This document shows positions 10,798-21,990 of a stretch of 64,000 nt of DNA, piece by piece (position 1 is the first letter of the stretch; each line of letters opens with the position of its first letter). Location of the stretch: positions 21,916-85,915 of the forward strand of contig JACEEZ010011106.1 of the NCBI GenBank assembly GCA_016584305.1, given 5' to 3'. The notes under the pieces were generated by a model, which was not told where the DNA came from, searched no databases, and worked only from the letters and a program-made list of their open reading frames with translations. Source of the stretch: Chionoecetes opilio. Taxonomy: Eukaryota > Arthropoda > Malacostraca > Decapoda > Majidae. Position numbers and translations under genes: made by a program.

Positions 10798-11450
10798 AGA
10801 GAGAGATGAAGGTCCCCTAGAAAGAATGTAAAGGTTAGAAATTCCTGCTTTAGAGGGTGCACACAGATTGCACTGAACACTAAACCCGCTAGGTTGTCGT
10901 TAGACCCAAGGATGTGCTTGGCTCTGAGCTTTGCTCGTTGGGTGTAATAGACGCAGGAGTATGTATGCCTCGCAAAGGAGGTGAGCCTTATCCCAAGTAT
11001 TGAGGGTATGGAGTAAATCCAGTCGTGATTTCTCCCTACGCACCTACGCCCAGGATTAGTGGGGTAAAAGAAAATAACCATTGCAGACTAGAGGGACGAG
11101 TCCAGTCGCGACTCTATAGGGCTTCGGCCTTGACAAATAAGAGAAAGTGAGAAGGTTCTCATTTTAAGGGAGTGAAGGCATTACATTAAATACGTATTTC
11201 CCAAACTGGTCAAATCTACTCTGGGTGAGGGAAGTGATAAGTTAAGAATACATACTATCTCATTTTGTTGTAAATTTGTTGGAAGAATTGGAATGTGCGG
11301 GATGAGAATATTTGTTTGTGAGTGATAAGAAAATCCTAAGAAAATTTATATGAAATTATGTGTGATGTATATGATAATTTATTTTTATTTTTAGTTAGAT
11401 ATCAGGTAGGATGCTTGATGAAGGACTGAGGCATAAGGAAATTTTTTTTC

Positions 11451-11462
11451 GGGGGGAAGAAG
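11451..11462 (+). other. Polypurine tract
   Basis: GGGGGGAAGAAG, preceded by a run of eight T and a C, ends three bases before the 3' LTR. It is the expected plus-strand primer site and fixes the element's orientation. Counterparts are 16141-16152 (identical) and 18705-18716 (GGGGGGAAAAAG). Confidence 0.85.
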
Positions 11463-11465
11463 CTA

Positions 11466-12387
11466 TGTAACGCGAGAAATTACATTAATAGGGGAAGAGA
11501 TGAAATAACATAAGTATCAATAAGCTAACGAGGAATTTTCCTCCACGCCTCATTCCTGAATCACTGGTTAGGCTTATATTTTAAGCCAGTGGTAGTTGAC
11601 CACGTTTCGAAACGAAGTGAGAAGGGGAGCTGAACGTCAGGTTAGCATTTAGTAGCAGACGGACTCCCGGTGGGTAAGCCCACTGGGAGGTGACCTTATC
11701 CTCCCTTGTAAAGGTATGTTATAAAATTATTGTTAACTAGAGATGTAGACATGACTTACTGGTGATTCTTTTTGTTGACCAGGACTAATGACGTGTATTA
11801 CTTAGGGTCCCAAGGTAGGATGCTGTTGGTGGACCAGGGGGCCAAGCGCTCACAAATGAGCAGAGGGGGCAACCACAACATGTCACAGCCAGCCGTGTGA
11901 GGACAAGGAGAAAAGAAGGAAATTGAAAAATAAGTGAGAGGGAAACAGTTGGAAGTGGGATAGACTACGTATACATTATATTAGGATAACGACTTGAGCA
12001 TTACATGTGCGTATCGTTAAGGGGTAACAGTGCGACTGAAGTTACCAAAGATAGTAAATTATATTAGGATAACGACTTGAGCATTTCGCGTGCGTATCGC
12101 TAGGAGGGAAGGAAGACTTAATATTAAGATAACTTATGAATGTACACCAGTTGGGAAGTGAGACAGTAAAGAGTTGAATATATTATAATTAGAAATATAT
12201 TAACGAGTTATCATTCAGTTTCCAACATACATATTTTCTTAAATCTTTTATTTTTGTTCAATCATATATTTTTTTTCCCACTTAATGTGGGTGGTGGCAG
12301 CGGAGTAACCAGGACTGTAGAGCACACTCCCAAGGTGGGCACTACATAATGGTAACATTAGGATAGATGGACGAAATGACCACTACA
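11466..12387 (+). repeat. 3' LTR of element 1
   Basis: 922 bp, the same length as the 5' LTR. Differences seen are one A-to-T change in the GACCACGTATCG motif and three bases after the TATA box. It ends CACTACA at 12387 and is followed by the right TATA duplication (12388-12391) and resumed satellite. Confidence 0.93.
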
Positions 12388-13700
12388 TATACAAGTAGTT
12401 TTACTTATTATATTGCTATAAACCCATAAAATGTAGTGTTTTCAATTATTTTAGCTAGTTATTAGTGATATATAGCTGTTTTCCTACAAATTGAAGTATA
12501 AAATCCTCTTTTTAGAATAATTTGCACCTATAAGTAGCTTACACTACATTAAGCTATTAAATAGAAGAGTAAAGGCTATTTATTGTGATATTACGGTATA
12601 TTGCAAGCGTTTTTCATAGCTTCTTGTAAACTGTAGCGTTATCGTATATATACAAGTAGTTTTACTTATCATATTGCTATAAACCCATAAAATGTAGTGT
12701 TTTCAATGATATTAGCTATTTATCGGTGATATATAGCTGTTTTCCTACAAATTGAAGTATACCATCCTTTTTTTAGAATAATTTGCACCTATAAGTAGCT
12801 TACATTACATTAAGCTATTAAATAGAAGAGTAAGAGGTTATTTATTGTGATATAACGGTATATTGCAAGCGTTTTTCATAGTTTCTTCTAAACTGTAGCG
12901 TTATTGTATATATACAAGTAGTTTTACTTATTATATTGCTATAAAGCCATTAAATGTAGTGTTTTCAATGATTTTAGCTAGTTATCAGTGATATATAGCT
13001 GTTTTCCTACAAATTGAAGCATACAATCTTTTTTTTTGAATAATTTGCACATATAAGTAGCGTACATTACATTAAGCTATTAAATAGAAGAATAAGAGGT
13101 TATTTATTGTGATATAACGGTATATTGCAAGAGTTTTTCATAGTTTCTTCTAAACTGTAGCGTTATTGTATATATACAAGTAGTTTTACTTATCATATTG
13201 CTATAAACCCATAAAATGTAGTGTTTTCAATGTTAGTAGCTATTTATCAGTGATATATAGCTGTTTTCCTACAAATTGAAGCATAAAATCTTTTTTTTGG
13301 AATAATTTGCACATATAAGTAGCTTACATTACATTAAGATATTAAATAGAAGAGTAAGAGGTTATTTATTGTGATATAACGGTATATTGCAAGCGTTTTT
13401 CATAGTTTCTTATAAACTGTAACGTTATTGTATATATACAAGTAGTTTTACTTATTATATTGCTATAAACCTATAAATTGTAGTGTTTTCAATGATATTA
13501 GCTATTTATCGGTGATATATAGCTGTTTTCCTACAAATTGAAGTATAAAATCCTTTTTTTAGAATAATTTGCACCTATAAGTAGCTTACATTACATTAAG
13601 CTAATAAATAGGAGAGTAAGAGGAAATTTATTGTGATAAAACGGTATATTCCAAGCGTTTTTCATAGTTTCTTGTAAACTGTAGCGTTATTGTATATATA
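12388..13700. repeat. 262-bp satellite between the retroelements
   Basis: 1313 bp, almost exactly five monomers. It starts at the half-palindrome TATACAAG and ends at the same base of the same monomer variant (GAGGAAATTT, AAAACGGTATATTCC) as the left flank of element 1. The stretch 12776-13700 follows 8079-9003 at a fixed offset of 4697 bp, including rare variants such as AAAGCCATTAAATG (8247 and 12944) and TAAACTGTAACGTTATTG. This is a duplicated segment, not independent sequence. No gene. Confidence 0.95.
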
Positions 13701-14617
13701 TGTAACGCGAGAATTACATTATAGGGGAAGAGATGAAATAACATAAGTATCAATAAGCTAACGAGGAATTTTCCTCCACGCCTCATTCCTGAATCACTGG
13801 TTAGGCTTATATTTTAGCAGTGGTAGTTGACCACGTATCGAAACGAAGTGAGAAGGGGAGCTGAACGTCAGGTTAGCATTTAGTAGCAGACGGACTCCCG
13901 GTGGGTAGGCCCACTGGGAGGTGACCTTATCCTCCCTTGTAAAGGTATATTATAAAAGGTTTGTTAACTAGAGATGTAGACATGACTTACTGGTGATTCT
14001 TTTTGTTGACCAGGACTAATGACGTGTATTACTTAGGGTCCCAAGGTAGGATGCTGTTGGTGGACCAGGGGGCCAAGCGCTCACAAATGAGCAAGGGGGC
14101 AACCCACAACATGTCACAGCCAGCCGTGTGAGGACAAGGAGAAAAGAAGGAAATTGAAAAATAAGTGAGAGGGAAACAGTTGGAAGTGGGATAGACTACG
14201 TATACATTATATTAGGATAACGACTTGAGCATTACATGTGCGTATCGTTTAAGGGGTAACAGTGCGACTGAAGTTACCAAAGATAGTAAATTATATTAGG
14301 ATAACGACTTGAGCATTTCGCGTGCGTATCGCTAGGAGGGAAGGAAGACTTAATATTAAGATAACTTATGAATGTACACCAGTTGGGAAGTGAGACAGTA
14401 AAGAGTTGAATATATTATAATTAGAAATATATTAACGAGTTATCATTCAGTTTCCAACATACATATTTTTTTAAATCTTTTATTTTTGTTCAATCATATA
14501 TTTTTTTTCCCACTTAATGTGGGTGGTGGCAGCGGAGTAACCAGGACTGTAGAGCACACTCCCAGGTGGGCACTACATAATGGTAACATTAGGATGATGG
14601 ACGAAATGACCACTACA
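13701..14617 (+). repeat. First LTR of the array
   Basis: 917 bp, close to the element 1 LTRs but with several single-base indels and substitutions (for example GGGTAGGCCC for GGGTAAGCCC, and A at 13949 where element 1 has G at 9256). TATA box at 13951-13958; internal primer-like site at 14524-14535. Confidence 0.92.
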
Positions 14618-16155
14618 TTTTGGTGACAGCGGTTTGGATCCATTCGATGGTATCCGCGTACCCACGAGCCACTAACGCCTTCTTAGTTTAGTTTTTTTTG
14701 TCAAGTGCCAGTTACCTAGTGATCACATACAGTACAGTATGGTGTGTATATAGAGTATAGGTGTACAGAGTACCGTTAGTGATTATGACTAGTTCGCTCA
14801 GACCGTGGAGGAAGATGATACTAACGTAACAGTAGGCCCGGGTTACCCACATGCTAACATAGACGCTGATAAAGACATTAGTGATGGCCTAGAAAAGCCG
14901 AAGCGGAGTAGTGAAAGGGTGCGGCATGAAATACGCACACCTCCGACCCGCTGTTGAACATGAAAGTGATGTGGGTAGCGCGTATGCAGTGTGTTTATGG
15001 GTGATGTAGGATGCGTAAAGGTAGTGTGGATGTGGGTGATGTGACACTACATCCACGTGTGGATGCAGTGTGGAACGATGCCGAGTGAAAGTGGATAGTG
15101 ATGTGTGTGGAAGTGGATGGATGATGAAATGTGTGGAGACGGGCTTGTTTCCACACTTAACGCTAATGTAGGGCAGGATGTCATGTAAAAGGTGCGGTAA
15201 GGTTAGGTTACCGTACCTTACGTTTAGATTAACATTAGGATAGAGGTAACAGCTCATGTAGAACTAGACGCCTTACAAGTAAGCAACTTTACGGGTTGTC
15301 GTGGCAGTATAATAGCCACCTTAGAAAAGTTGCGTTAGAGTGGTAGTAATGGAGGAGGAATTTGTACACTAACACCATCTTGAAAGAGGAGGCCAGTGAA
15401 GAGATACGTGCTTATTATAATGACAGAAGTGTTAATCTCTCGTGAGAGAGAGATTAATTTTCACCACTTTCTCTAGTGAGAGAGAAAGAGAGAGAGATGA
15501 AGGTCCCCTAGAAAGAATGTAAAGGTTAGAAATTCTTGCTTTAGAGGGTGCACACAGATTGCACTGAACACTAAACCCGCTAGGTTGTCGTTAGACCCAA
15601 GGATGTGCTTGGCTCTGAGCTTTGCTCGTTGGGTGAATAGACGCAGGAGTATGTATGCCTCGCAAAGGAGGTGAGCCTTATCCCAAGTATTGAGGGTATG
15701 GAGTAAATCCAGTCGTGATTTCTCCCTACGCACCTACGCCCAGGATTAGTGGGGTAAAAGAAAATAACCATTGCAGACTAGAGGGACGAGTCCAGTCGCG
15801 ACTCTATAGGGCTTCGGCCTTGACAAATAAGAGAAAGTGAGAAGGTTCTCATTTTAAGGGAGTGAAGGCATTACATTAAATACGTATTTCCCAAACTGGT
15901 CAAATCTACTCTGGGTGAGGGAAGTGATAAGTTAAGAATACATACTATCTCATTTTGTTGTAAATTTGTTGGAAGAATTGGAATGTGCGGGATGAGAATA
16001 TTTGTTTGTGAGTGATAAGAAAATCCTAAGAAAATTTATATGAAATTATGTGTGATGTATATGATAATTTATTTTTATTTTTAGTTAGATATCAGGTAGG
16101 ATGCTTGATGAAGGACTGAGGCATAAGGAAATTTTTTTTCGGGGGGAAGAAGCTA
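14618..16155 (+). mobile_element. First internal region of the array, non-coding
   Basis: 1538 bp, nearly identical to 9926-11465. Primer site TGGTGACAGCGG at 14621-14632, palindrome at 15045-15070, twin hairpins at 15432-15457 and 15467-15488, and polypurine tract at 16141-16152 are all kept. The longest reading frame is 122 codons on the minus strand, opened by single-base indels relative to element 1, where the same tract is split into two frames; that argues against selection for a protein. Confidence 0.9.
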
Positions 16156-17109
16156 TGTAACGCGAGAAATTACATTAATAGGGGAAGAGATGAAATAACA
16201 TAAGTATCAATAAGCTAACGAGGAATTTTCCTCCACGCCTCATTCCTGAATCACTGGTTAGGCTTATATTTTAAGCCAGTGGTAGTTGACCACGTATCGA
16301 AACGAAGTGAGAAGGGGAGCTGAACGTCAGGTTAGCATTTAGTAGCAGACGGACTCCCGTGGGTAGGCCCACTGGAGGTGACCTTATCCTCCCTTGTAAA
16401 GGTATATTATAAAAGGTTTGTTAACTAGAGATGTAGACATGACTTACTGGTGATTCTTTTTGTTGACCAGGACTAATGACGTGTATTACTTAGGGTCCCC
16501 GGGTAGGATGCTTTTGGTGGACCAGGGGGCCAAGCGCTCACAAATGAGCAAAAGGGGGAAACCCAAACAACATGCCCACAGCCGCCGTTTGAGGACAAGG
16601 AGAAAAAAAGGAAATTGAAAAATAAGTGAGGGGGAAAAACATTTTGGAAGGGGGATAGATTTAACGTTTTACATTATATTAGGAAAAACGACTTGAGCAT
16701 TACATTTTCGTTTTCTTTAAAGGGGGTAACAGTGCGACTAAAAGGTTCCCAAAAGATAAAAAATTATATTGGGGATAAGGGCTTGAGCTTTCGCGTGCTA
16801 CCCTTTGGGGGGGAAGGAAGATTTTAAATATTAAGAAAATTTAAATGAAGAAACCCCCCAGTTTGGGAATTGAGACAGTAAAGATTTGGAATATATTATA
16901 ATTAAAAATAATTAACGAGTTATCATTCGTTTCCACATAAAATTTTTTCTTAAATTTTTTTATTTTTGTTAAATCATATTTTTTTTTTTCCCCCTTAATG
17001 GGGGTTGGGGGCCCACGGAGAAACCAGGCCCTGAAAGGGGCACACTCCCAAGGTGGGCACTACATAATGGAAACCCTTAAAGGATAGTTTGACAAAATAA
17101 ACCACTACA
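16156..17109 (+). repeat. Middle LTR of the array
   Basis: Starts TGTAACG; clean up to about 16497, then distorted. It shares the array-specific variants GGGTAGGCCC and A at 16406 with the first LTR, so these two are closest relatives. It ends CACTACA and is followed by a distorted primer-site region, showing direct continuation into a second internal region. The 954-bp length is inflated by inserted homopolymer bases. Confidence 0.85.
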
Positions 17110-18719
17110 TTTTGGGGGGACGCGGTTTTGGGGATCCATTCGAGGGTACCCGCGTACCCCGAGCCCCCCGGGGGGGCCTTTCTTATTTTTAGTTTTTTTT
17201 TGGGTCAATGCCATTCCCTAGGGGACCCACATACAGCCCAAGGTTTTGTATATAGAGTATAGGTGTACAGAGTCCCGGGTTAGTGATTATGACTATTTCG
17301 CTAACCCGTGGGGGGAAGAATAAACCCCTAACTTAACAGAAACCCCCGGGTTTACCCACTTTCTAACATGACCGAAAAAGACATTAGTGATGGCCGGGAA
17401 AAACCCCGAAGGGGAGTATTGAAAGGGGGCGGCATAAAATTTACGCACCCCTTTCCCGCCCCCGCTTTTGGGAACATGAAAGTGATGTGGGTAGCGCGTA
17501 TGCGTGTTTTGGGGGGGGGTGATGTGGGATCCGAAAAGGTAGTGTGGATTGGGGATGTGACACTACTCCACGTGGGGATGCATGGGGAAACGATGCCGGT
17601 GAAAGGGATAGTGTTTGTGTGGGGAAAAAGTGGGGGATGAATAAATGTGTGGAGAGGGGGCTTGTTTCCACCACTTAACCTAATGTAGGGCGGGTTTTTC
17701 ATGTAAAAGGTGCGAAAGGGTTTGGGTTTACCGTCCTTACTTTTTAGATTAAACATTAGGAAAAGGGGGTAACAGTCATGTAGAACTAGACCCCCCTACA
17801 AGAAAGCAACTTTAACTTTTTGGGTCGGGGCATAAAATAGCCACCTAGAAAAGTTGGGGTTAAGGGGTAGAAATGGAGGGGAATTTGAAACCCCTAAAAA
17901 ACCTTTCCTTGAAAGAGGAGGCCAGTGAAGAGATACTGTTTATTAAAATGACAGAAGTGTTAATCTCTCGTGGAGGAGTTAAATTTTTCACCACTTTCTT
18001 AGGGGGAGAGAGAAAAGAGAGAGAGATAAAGGGCCCCCTAGAAAGAATGAAAGGGGTTAGAAATTCTTGCTTTAGGGGGTGCAAAACAGATTGCCCTAAA
18101 ACACAAAACCCCGCTGGGTTGTCTTTTAGCCCCAAAGGATGTCCTTGGCTCTGAGCTTTGCCCTTTGGGGTGAATAGACGCAGTATGTATGCCTCGAAAA
18201 GGGGGGGGAGGTGAGCCTTACCCCAAAGTATTGAGGTTTGGGGGAGTATACCCAGTCGTGATTTCCCCCAAACGCCCTCCGCCCCAGGATTAGGGGGGGA
18301 AAAAATTTCCCCATTGGCAGACTAGAGGGACGGGGCCCCAGTCGCGCTCTTTTGGGTTTTGGGCCCTTTGAAAAATAAGAGAAAGTGAAAAGGTTTTTCT
18401 CATTTTAAGGGAGTGAAGGCATTACAAAAAATACAAAATTTCCCCAAAACTGGTCAAATCTACTCGGGGTGAGGGAAGTGATAAGTTAAGAAAACATACT
18501 ATCTCTTTGTTGTAAAAATTTTTTGGAAGAATTGGAATGTGGGGGGATGGTTTTTTGTTTGTGGTGATTAAAAAAATCCTAAGAAAATTTATATGAAATT
18601 ATGTGTGATTTTAATGATAATTTATTTTTTTTTTTTTGTTAGATTCAAGGGGGGGGGGGGGGGGTGCTTGTGAAGGCTGAGGCATAAAGGGAAAAATTTT
18701 TTTTGGGGGGAAAAAGCTA
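17110..18719 (+). mobile_element. Second internal region of the array, distorted
   Basis: Same order of landmarks as the other internal regions (GGATCCATTCG, GTG-rich tract, GAGAGAGA run, polypurine tract at 18705-18716) but full of expanded runs, for example 16 G at 18649-18664 where element 1 reads GGTAGGAT. Reading frames on both strands here are created by these changes and have no coding support. Confidence 0.8.
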
Positions 18720-19697
18720 TGTAAAAGCGAGAAATTACTTAAAAGGGGAAGAGAAAGAAATAACCTAAGTATCAAAAGCCCAACGAGGAAAATTTTCCCC
18801 CACGCCCCTTCCTGAATCACTGGTTTAAAAGGGTTTTTATTTTAAGGCCAGTGGTAAATTTTTACCCCGGGTTTGAAACCCAAAATGAGAAGGGGCTGAA
18901 CGTCAGGTTAGCATTTAGTAGGGAGACGGGGCCCCCCGGTGGGTACCCCTGGGGGGTTACCCTATCCTCCCCTTTTAAAGGGATGTTATAAAAGGTTTGT
19001 TAACTAGAGATGTAGACATGACTTTTCTGGTGATTCTTTTTGTTGACCGGGGCTAATGAAAGTGGATTACTTAGGTTTCCCCAAAGGGGGATGCTGTTTT
19101 TTTTGGGCCCGGGGGGCCAAGCGCTTTAAAAATGAGCAGAGGGGGCAACCACAACATGGGGCACAGCCCCGGGGTGAGGACAAGGAGAAAAGAAGGAAAT
19201 TGGAAAAAAAATGAGAGGGGAAAAAAAAGTTGGAAATGGGGTAGACACGTTACATTATTTAAAGGGTAACCCACTTTTACATTACAAAGTGCGTATCGTT
19301 TTAAAGGGGTTTAACCCTTTCGACTGAAAATTACCCCAAAGTAGTAAATTTTATTAGGATAAAAGACTTGAGCATTTTTGCGTGCGTATCGGGTAGGAGG
19401 GAAGGGGGAAAACTTAATATTAAGATAACTTATGAAAGTACACCAGTTGGGAAGTGAGACATAAAGAGTTGAATATTTATAATTAGAAAAATATTAACGA
19501 GTTTAAAATTTTTTAAATTTAAATTTTCCAACATAAAATAAATTTTTTTAAAACTTTTATTTTTTTCAATCATATATTTTTTTTTCCCCCTTAATGTGGG
19601 TGGGGGGCAGCGGGGTAACCAGGACTGTAGGCACACTCCCAAGGTGGGCACTCCCTAATGGAAACATTAGGGAAAAATGGAAAGAATGACCACTACA
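18720..19697 (+). repeat. Third LTR of the array, distorted
   Basis: 978 bp as read. It begins TGTAAAAGCG and ends CACTACA. At the diagnostic position after the 83-bp-repeat-free 5' part it has GGATGTTATAAAAGG (G at 18985), like element 1 and unlike the other two LTRs of the array. It is followed by the satellite half-palindrome. Confidence 0.78.
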
Positions 19698-21990
19698 TAT
19701 ACAAGTAGTTTTTCTTATTATATTGCTATAAAACCCCTAAATGTAGTGTTTTCAAATTTTTTTTAGCCCCATTATTTAGTGAATTTAGCTTTTTTTTCCC
19801 ACAAAAATTTAAATATAAAATTTCCCCTTTTTAAAAATAATTTGCACCCATAGTAGCTTACAAATACTTAAAACTATTTAAAAAAAGATAAAACTATTTT
19901 TTTGTGATTTACGGTATATTGCCAAAACGTTTTTTTATAGCTTCTTGTAAACTGTTTTGCGTTATCGTATATATCAAATATTTTCCCTTTTCATATTGCT
20001 ATAAACCCATAAAAAAGTAGTGTTTTCAATGATATTTTCTATTTTCGGGGATAATAGCTGTTTTTTCCCACAAATGAAGTATACCATCCTTTTTTTAGAA
20101 TAATTTGCACCTTAAGTAGCTTACATTCATTAAGCCAAAAATAGAAATAAAGGAAATTTATTGTCATAAAAACGGTATATTGCAAACGTTTTTTATAGTT
20201 TCTTTTAAAATGTAGCTTTTTTGTATATATACAAGTAGTTTTTTTCTTATCATAAAAGCTATAAAACCCCTTTAAAAGTAGTATTTTCAATGATATTAGC
20301 TATTTATCGGTGATATATAGCTGTTTTCCCCACAAAATTTAAGGGATAAAATTCCTTTTTAGAATAATTTTTCCCTATAAGTAGCCTACATTAAAATTAA
20401 GCTATTTAAAAAGAAGGGGAAGAGGGTTTTTTTTATTGTGATTAACGGTTTTAATGCAGCCCTTTTTCATAGTTTTTTTCTAAAATTTTTGTGTTAAAGT
20501 ATATATACGAGTATTTTAAATTAAAAATTTTTTGCAAAACCCCTAAAATGTTTTTGTTTATAAAAAGGTTTTTTGTAGTTTTTTCAGTGATATAAAAGCT
20601 GTTTTTTCCCACAAAATTGGGGAAATATAAAAAACCCCTTTTTTTGAATAATTTGCACCTATAAAAATTTGCTTTCATTACATTAAGCTATTAAATGAAG
20701 AGTAAGAGGTTTTTTTTTTGTGATATAACGATATATTTCAAAAAATTTTTCATAGTTTTCTTGTAAACTGAGCCCTTTGGGATATTACAAGTAGTTATAC
20801 TTTATCTATTGCTATAAACCCCTAAAAAGTAGTGTTTTTTTTTAAAAAAATATTAGCTATTTTATCGGTGATTTAAAATACTGTTTTCCCCACAAATTGA
20901 AAGTATAAAACCACTTTTTTAGAAAATTTGCACCTATAAGGGACTTACCCTTTCATTAAGCTATTAAAAAGGAAGAAAAGCGTTATTTATTGTGATATAA
21001 AAGGGATATTACAAACGTTTTTTTTTATAGTTTCTTCTAAACTGTAGCGTTTATTGTATATTACAAGTATTTTACTTATTATATTGCTAAACCCATAAAA
21101 TGTAGTGGTTTTTTAATGATTTTTTGCTTTGTTTTTTAGTGATATATAGCTGTTTTCCTACAAATTTTAAATATAAAACCTTTTTTTAGAATAATTTTTC
21201 AAAAATAAATAGGGTTTCAAATTTCATTAAGCTATTAAAAAGAAGAGTAAAAAGGGGTTTTTTATTTTTGGGTATAACGGATATTGCAACGTTTTTCCAA
21301 AAGTTTTTCTTGTAAACTGTAGCTTTTGTATATATATAAAGTAGTTTTTTTCCCTTTTTCATATTCTAAAAACCCATAAAAAGTAGTGTTTTCAAAGATA
21401 TTTGCTATTTTTCGGTGATATATAGCTTTTTTTTCCCCCAAATTGAAGCATAAAATCCTCTTTTTAGAATAAATTTTTACCTTTTCCCTAGCTTCATTAC
21501 ATTAAGCTTTTAAATGAAAAGTAAAGGTTATTAATTTGTGATATAGCGGTAAAATTGCAAGCGTTTTTCACAGTTTCTTGTAAACTGTAGCGTTTTTGTT
21601 ATATACAAGTAGTTTTACTTATTAAAATTTCCTTTTAAACCCATAAAATGGAGTGGTTTTTTAATGATTTTAGCTTTTTTATCGGTGATATAAAAGCTTT
21701 TTTCCTACAAATTTGAAGTATAAAATCCTCTTTTTTGAATATTTTTCACCTATAAAATACTTACATTACATTAACTATTAAAAAAAGAGTAAGAGGTTTT
21801 TATTGTGATATAACGGTAAATTGGGAAGGGTTTTTCAAAAGTTTTCCTTTTTTAAAATGTTTGCGTTATTGTATATATACAAGTAGTTTTTTCTTATTTT
21901 ATTGCTATAAACCCCTAAAATGTAGTGTTTTTTAATATTTTTTGGGTAGTTATAGTGATTTAAGCTGTTTTTTCCCACAAATTGAATTAT
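19698..21990. repeat. 262-bp satellite, homopolymer-distorted
   Basis: Satellite resumes with the same right flank as element 1: the variants GTTATCGTATAT (about 19960) and ATACCATCC (about 20080) match about 12640 and 12756. At about 20400-20800 it matches 34010-34400 (ATATATACGAGTA, TTGTTTATA, AACGATATAT, GTAGTTATACTT). The copies are distorted by expanded T, A, C and G runs. Small reading frames here are satellite frames with no coding support. Confidence 0.88.

Larger units (their letters stand above)
9926..11465 (+). mobile_element. Internal region of element 1, non-coding
   Basis: 1540 bp between the LTRs. It holds, in order, the primer binding site (9929-9940), a leader hairpin (GGATCCAT-TCG-ATGG-T-ATCC, 9944-9963), a GTG-rich tract with a 26-bp palindrome (about 10262-10445), a GTAAGGT/ACCTTAC inverted repeat (10506-10530), a pair of purine/pyrimidine hairpins (10741-10797), a GAGA-rich run, an AGTCGCGACT palindrome (11104-11113) and the polypurine tract. 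No + strand frame of useful length exists. The minus-strand frames of about 90-120 codons come from the GTG-rich tract and from stop-poor stretches; none has a recognisable domain. Stop codons and frame breaks differ between this copy and the one at 14618-16155. Confidence 0.88.
9004..12387 (+). mobile_element. Complete non-autonomous LTR retroelement (element 1)
   Basis: A 3384-bp insertion interrupts a satellite monomer. It has two LTRs of 922 bp each (9004-9925 and 11466-12387), starting TGTAACG and ending CTACA. Right after the 5' LTR comes a primer binding site, and right before the 3' LTR a polypurine tract, so it reads on the + strand. Removing it and one 4-base TATA copy restores an intact monomer like that at 33850-33857. 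I noted only about four differences between its LTRs (an A/T near 9143/11605 and three bases just after the TATA box), so the insertion looks recent. The 1540-bp internal part has no plausible gag, protease, reverse transcriptase or integrase frame. By size it lies between TRIM and LARD elements. TG...CA ends with a 4-bp TATA duplication are common in Ty3/Gypsy-type elements, but without pol the superfamily is an inference. Confidence 0.93.
13701..19697 (+). mobile_element. Tandem LTR-internal-LTR-internal-LTR array
   Basis: Two internal regions and three LTRs of the element 1 family in one orientation: LTR 13701-14617, internal 14618-16155, LTR 16156-17109, internal 17110-18719, LTR 18720-19697. 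The flanks are the same half-palindromes as for element 1 (ending GTATATATA at 13700, resuming TATACAAG at 19698). The middle LTR runs straight into a primer-site region rather than satellite. Such arrays arise by unequal recombination between LTRs. From about 16497 on, the sequence is heavily distorted by homopolymer expansions, so lengths are inflated and fine details are unreliable. Confidence 0.85.

Noticed and set aside
10782..11081. 99-codon minus-strand frame and its relatives at 15473-15771
   Set aside because: Antisense to the element, broken or shifted between copies, no domain; the GAGA run and hairpins account for part of it.
14889..15257. 122-codon minus-strand frame, the longest in the clean copies
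   Set aside because: It is a fusion of the two frames seen in element 1, produced by indels; no gag, zinc-knuckle or pol motif is visible.
17352..18314. Several frames on both strands within the second internal region of the array
   Set aside because: They exist only because inserted homopolymer bases removed stops in this distorted copy; runs of Pro, Gly and Lys mirror those insertions.
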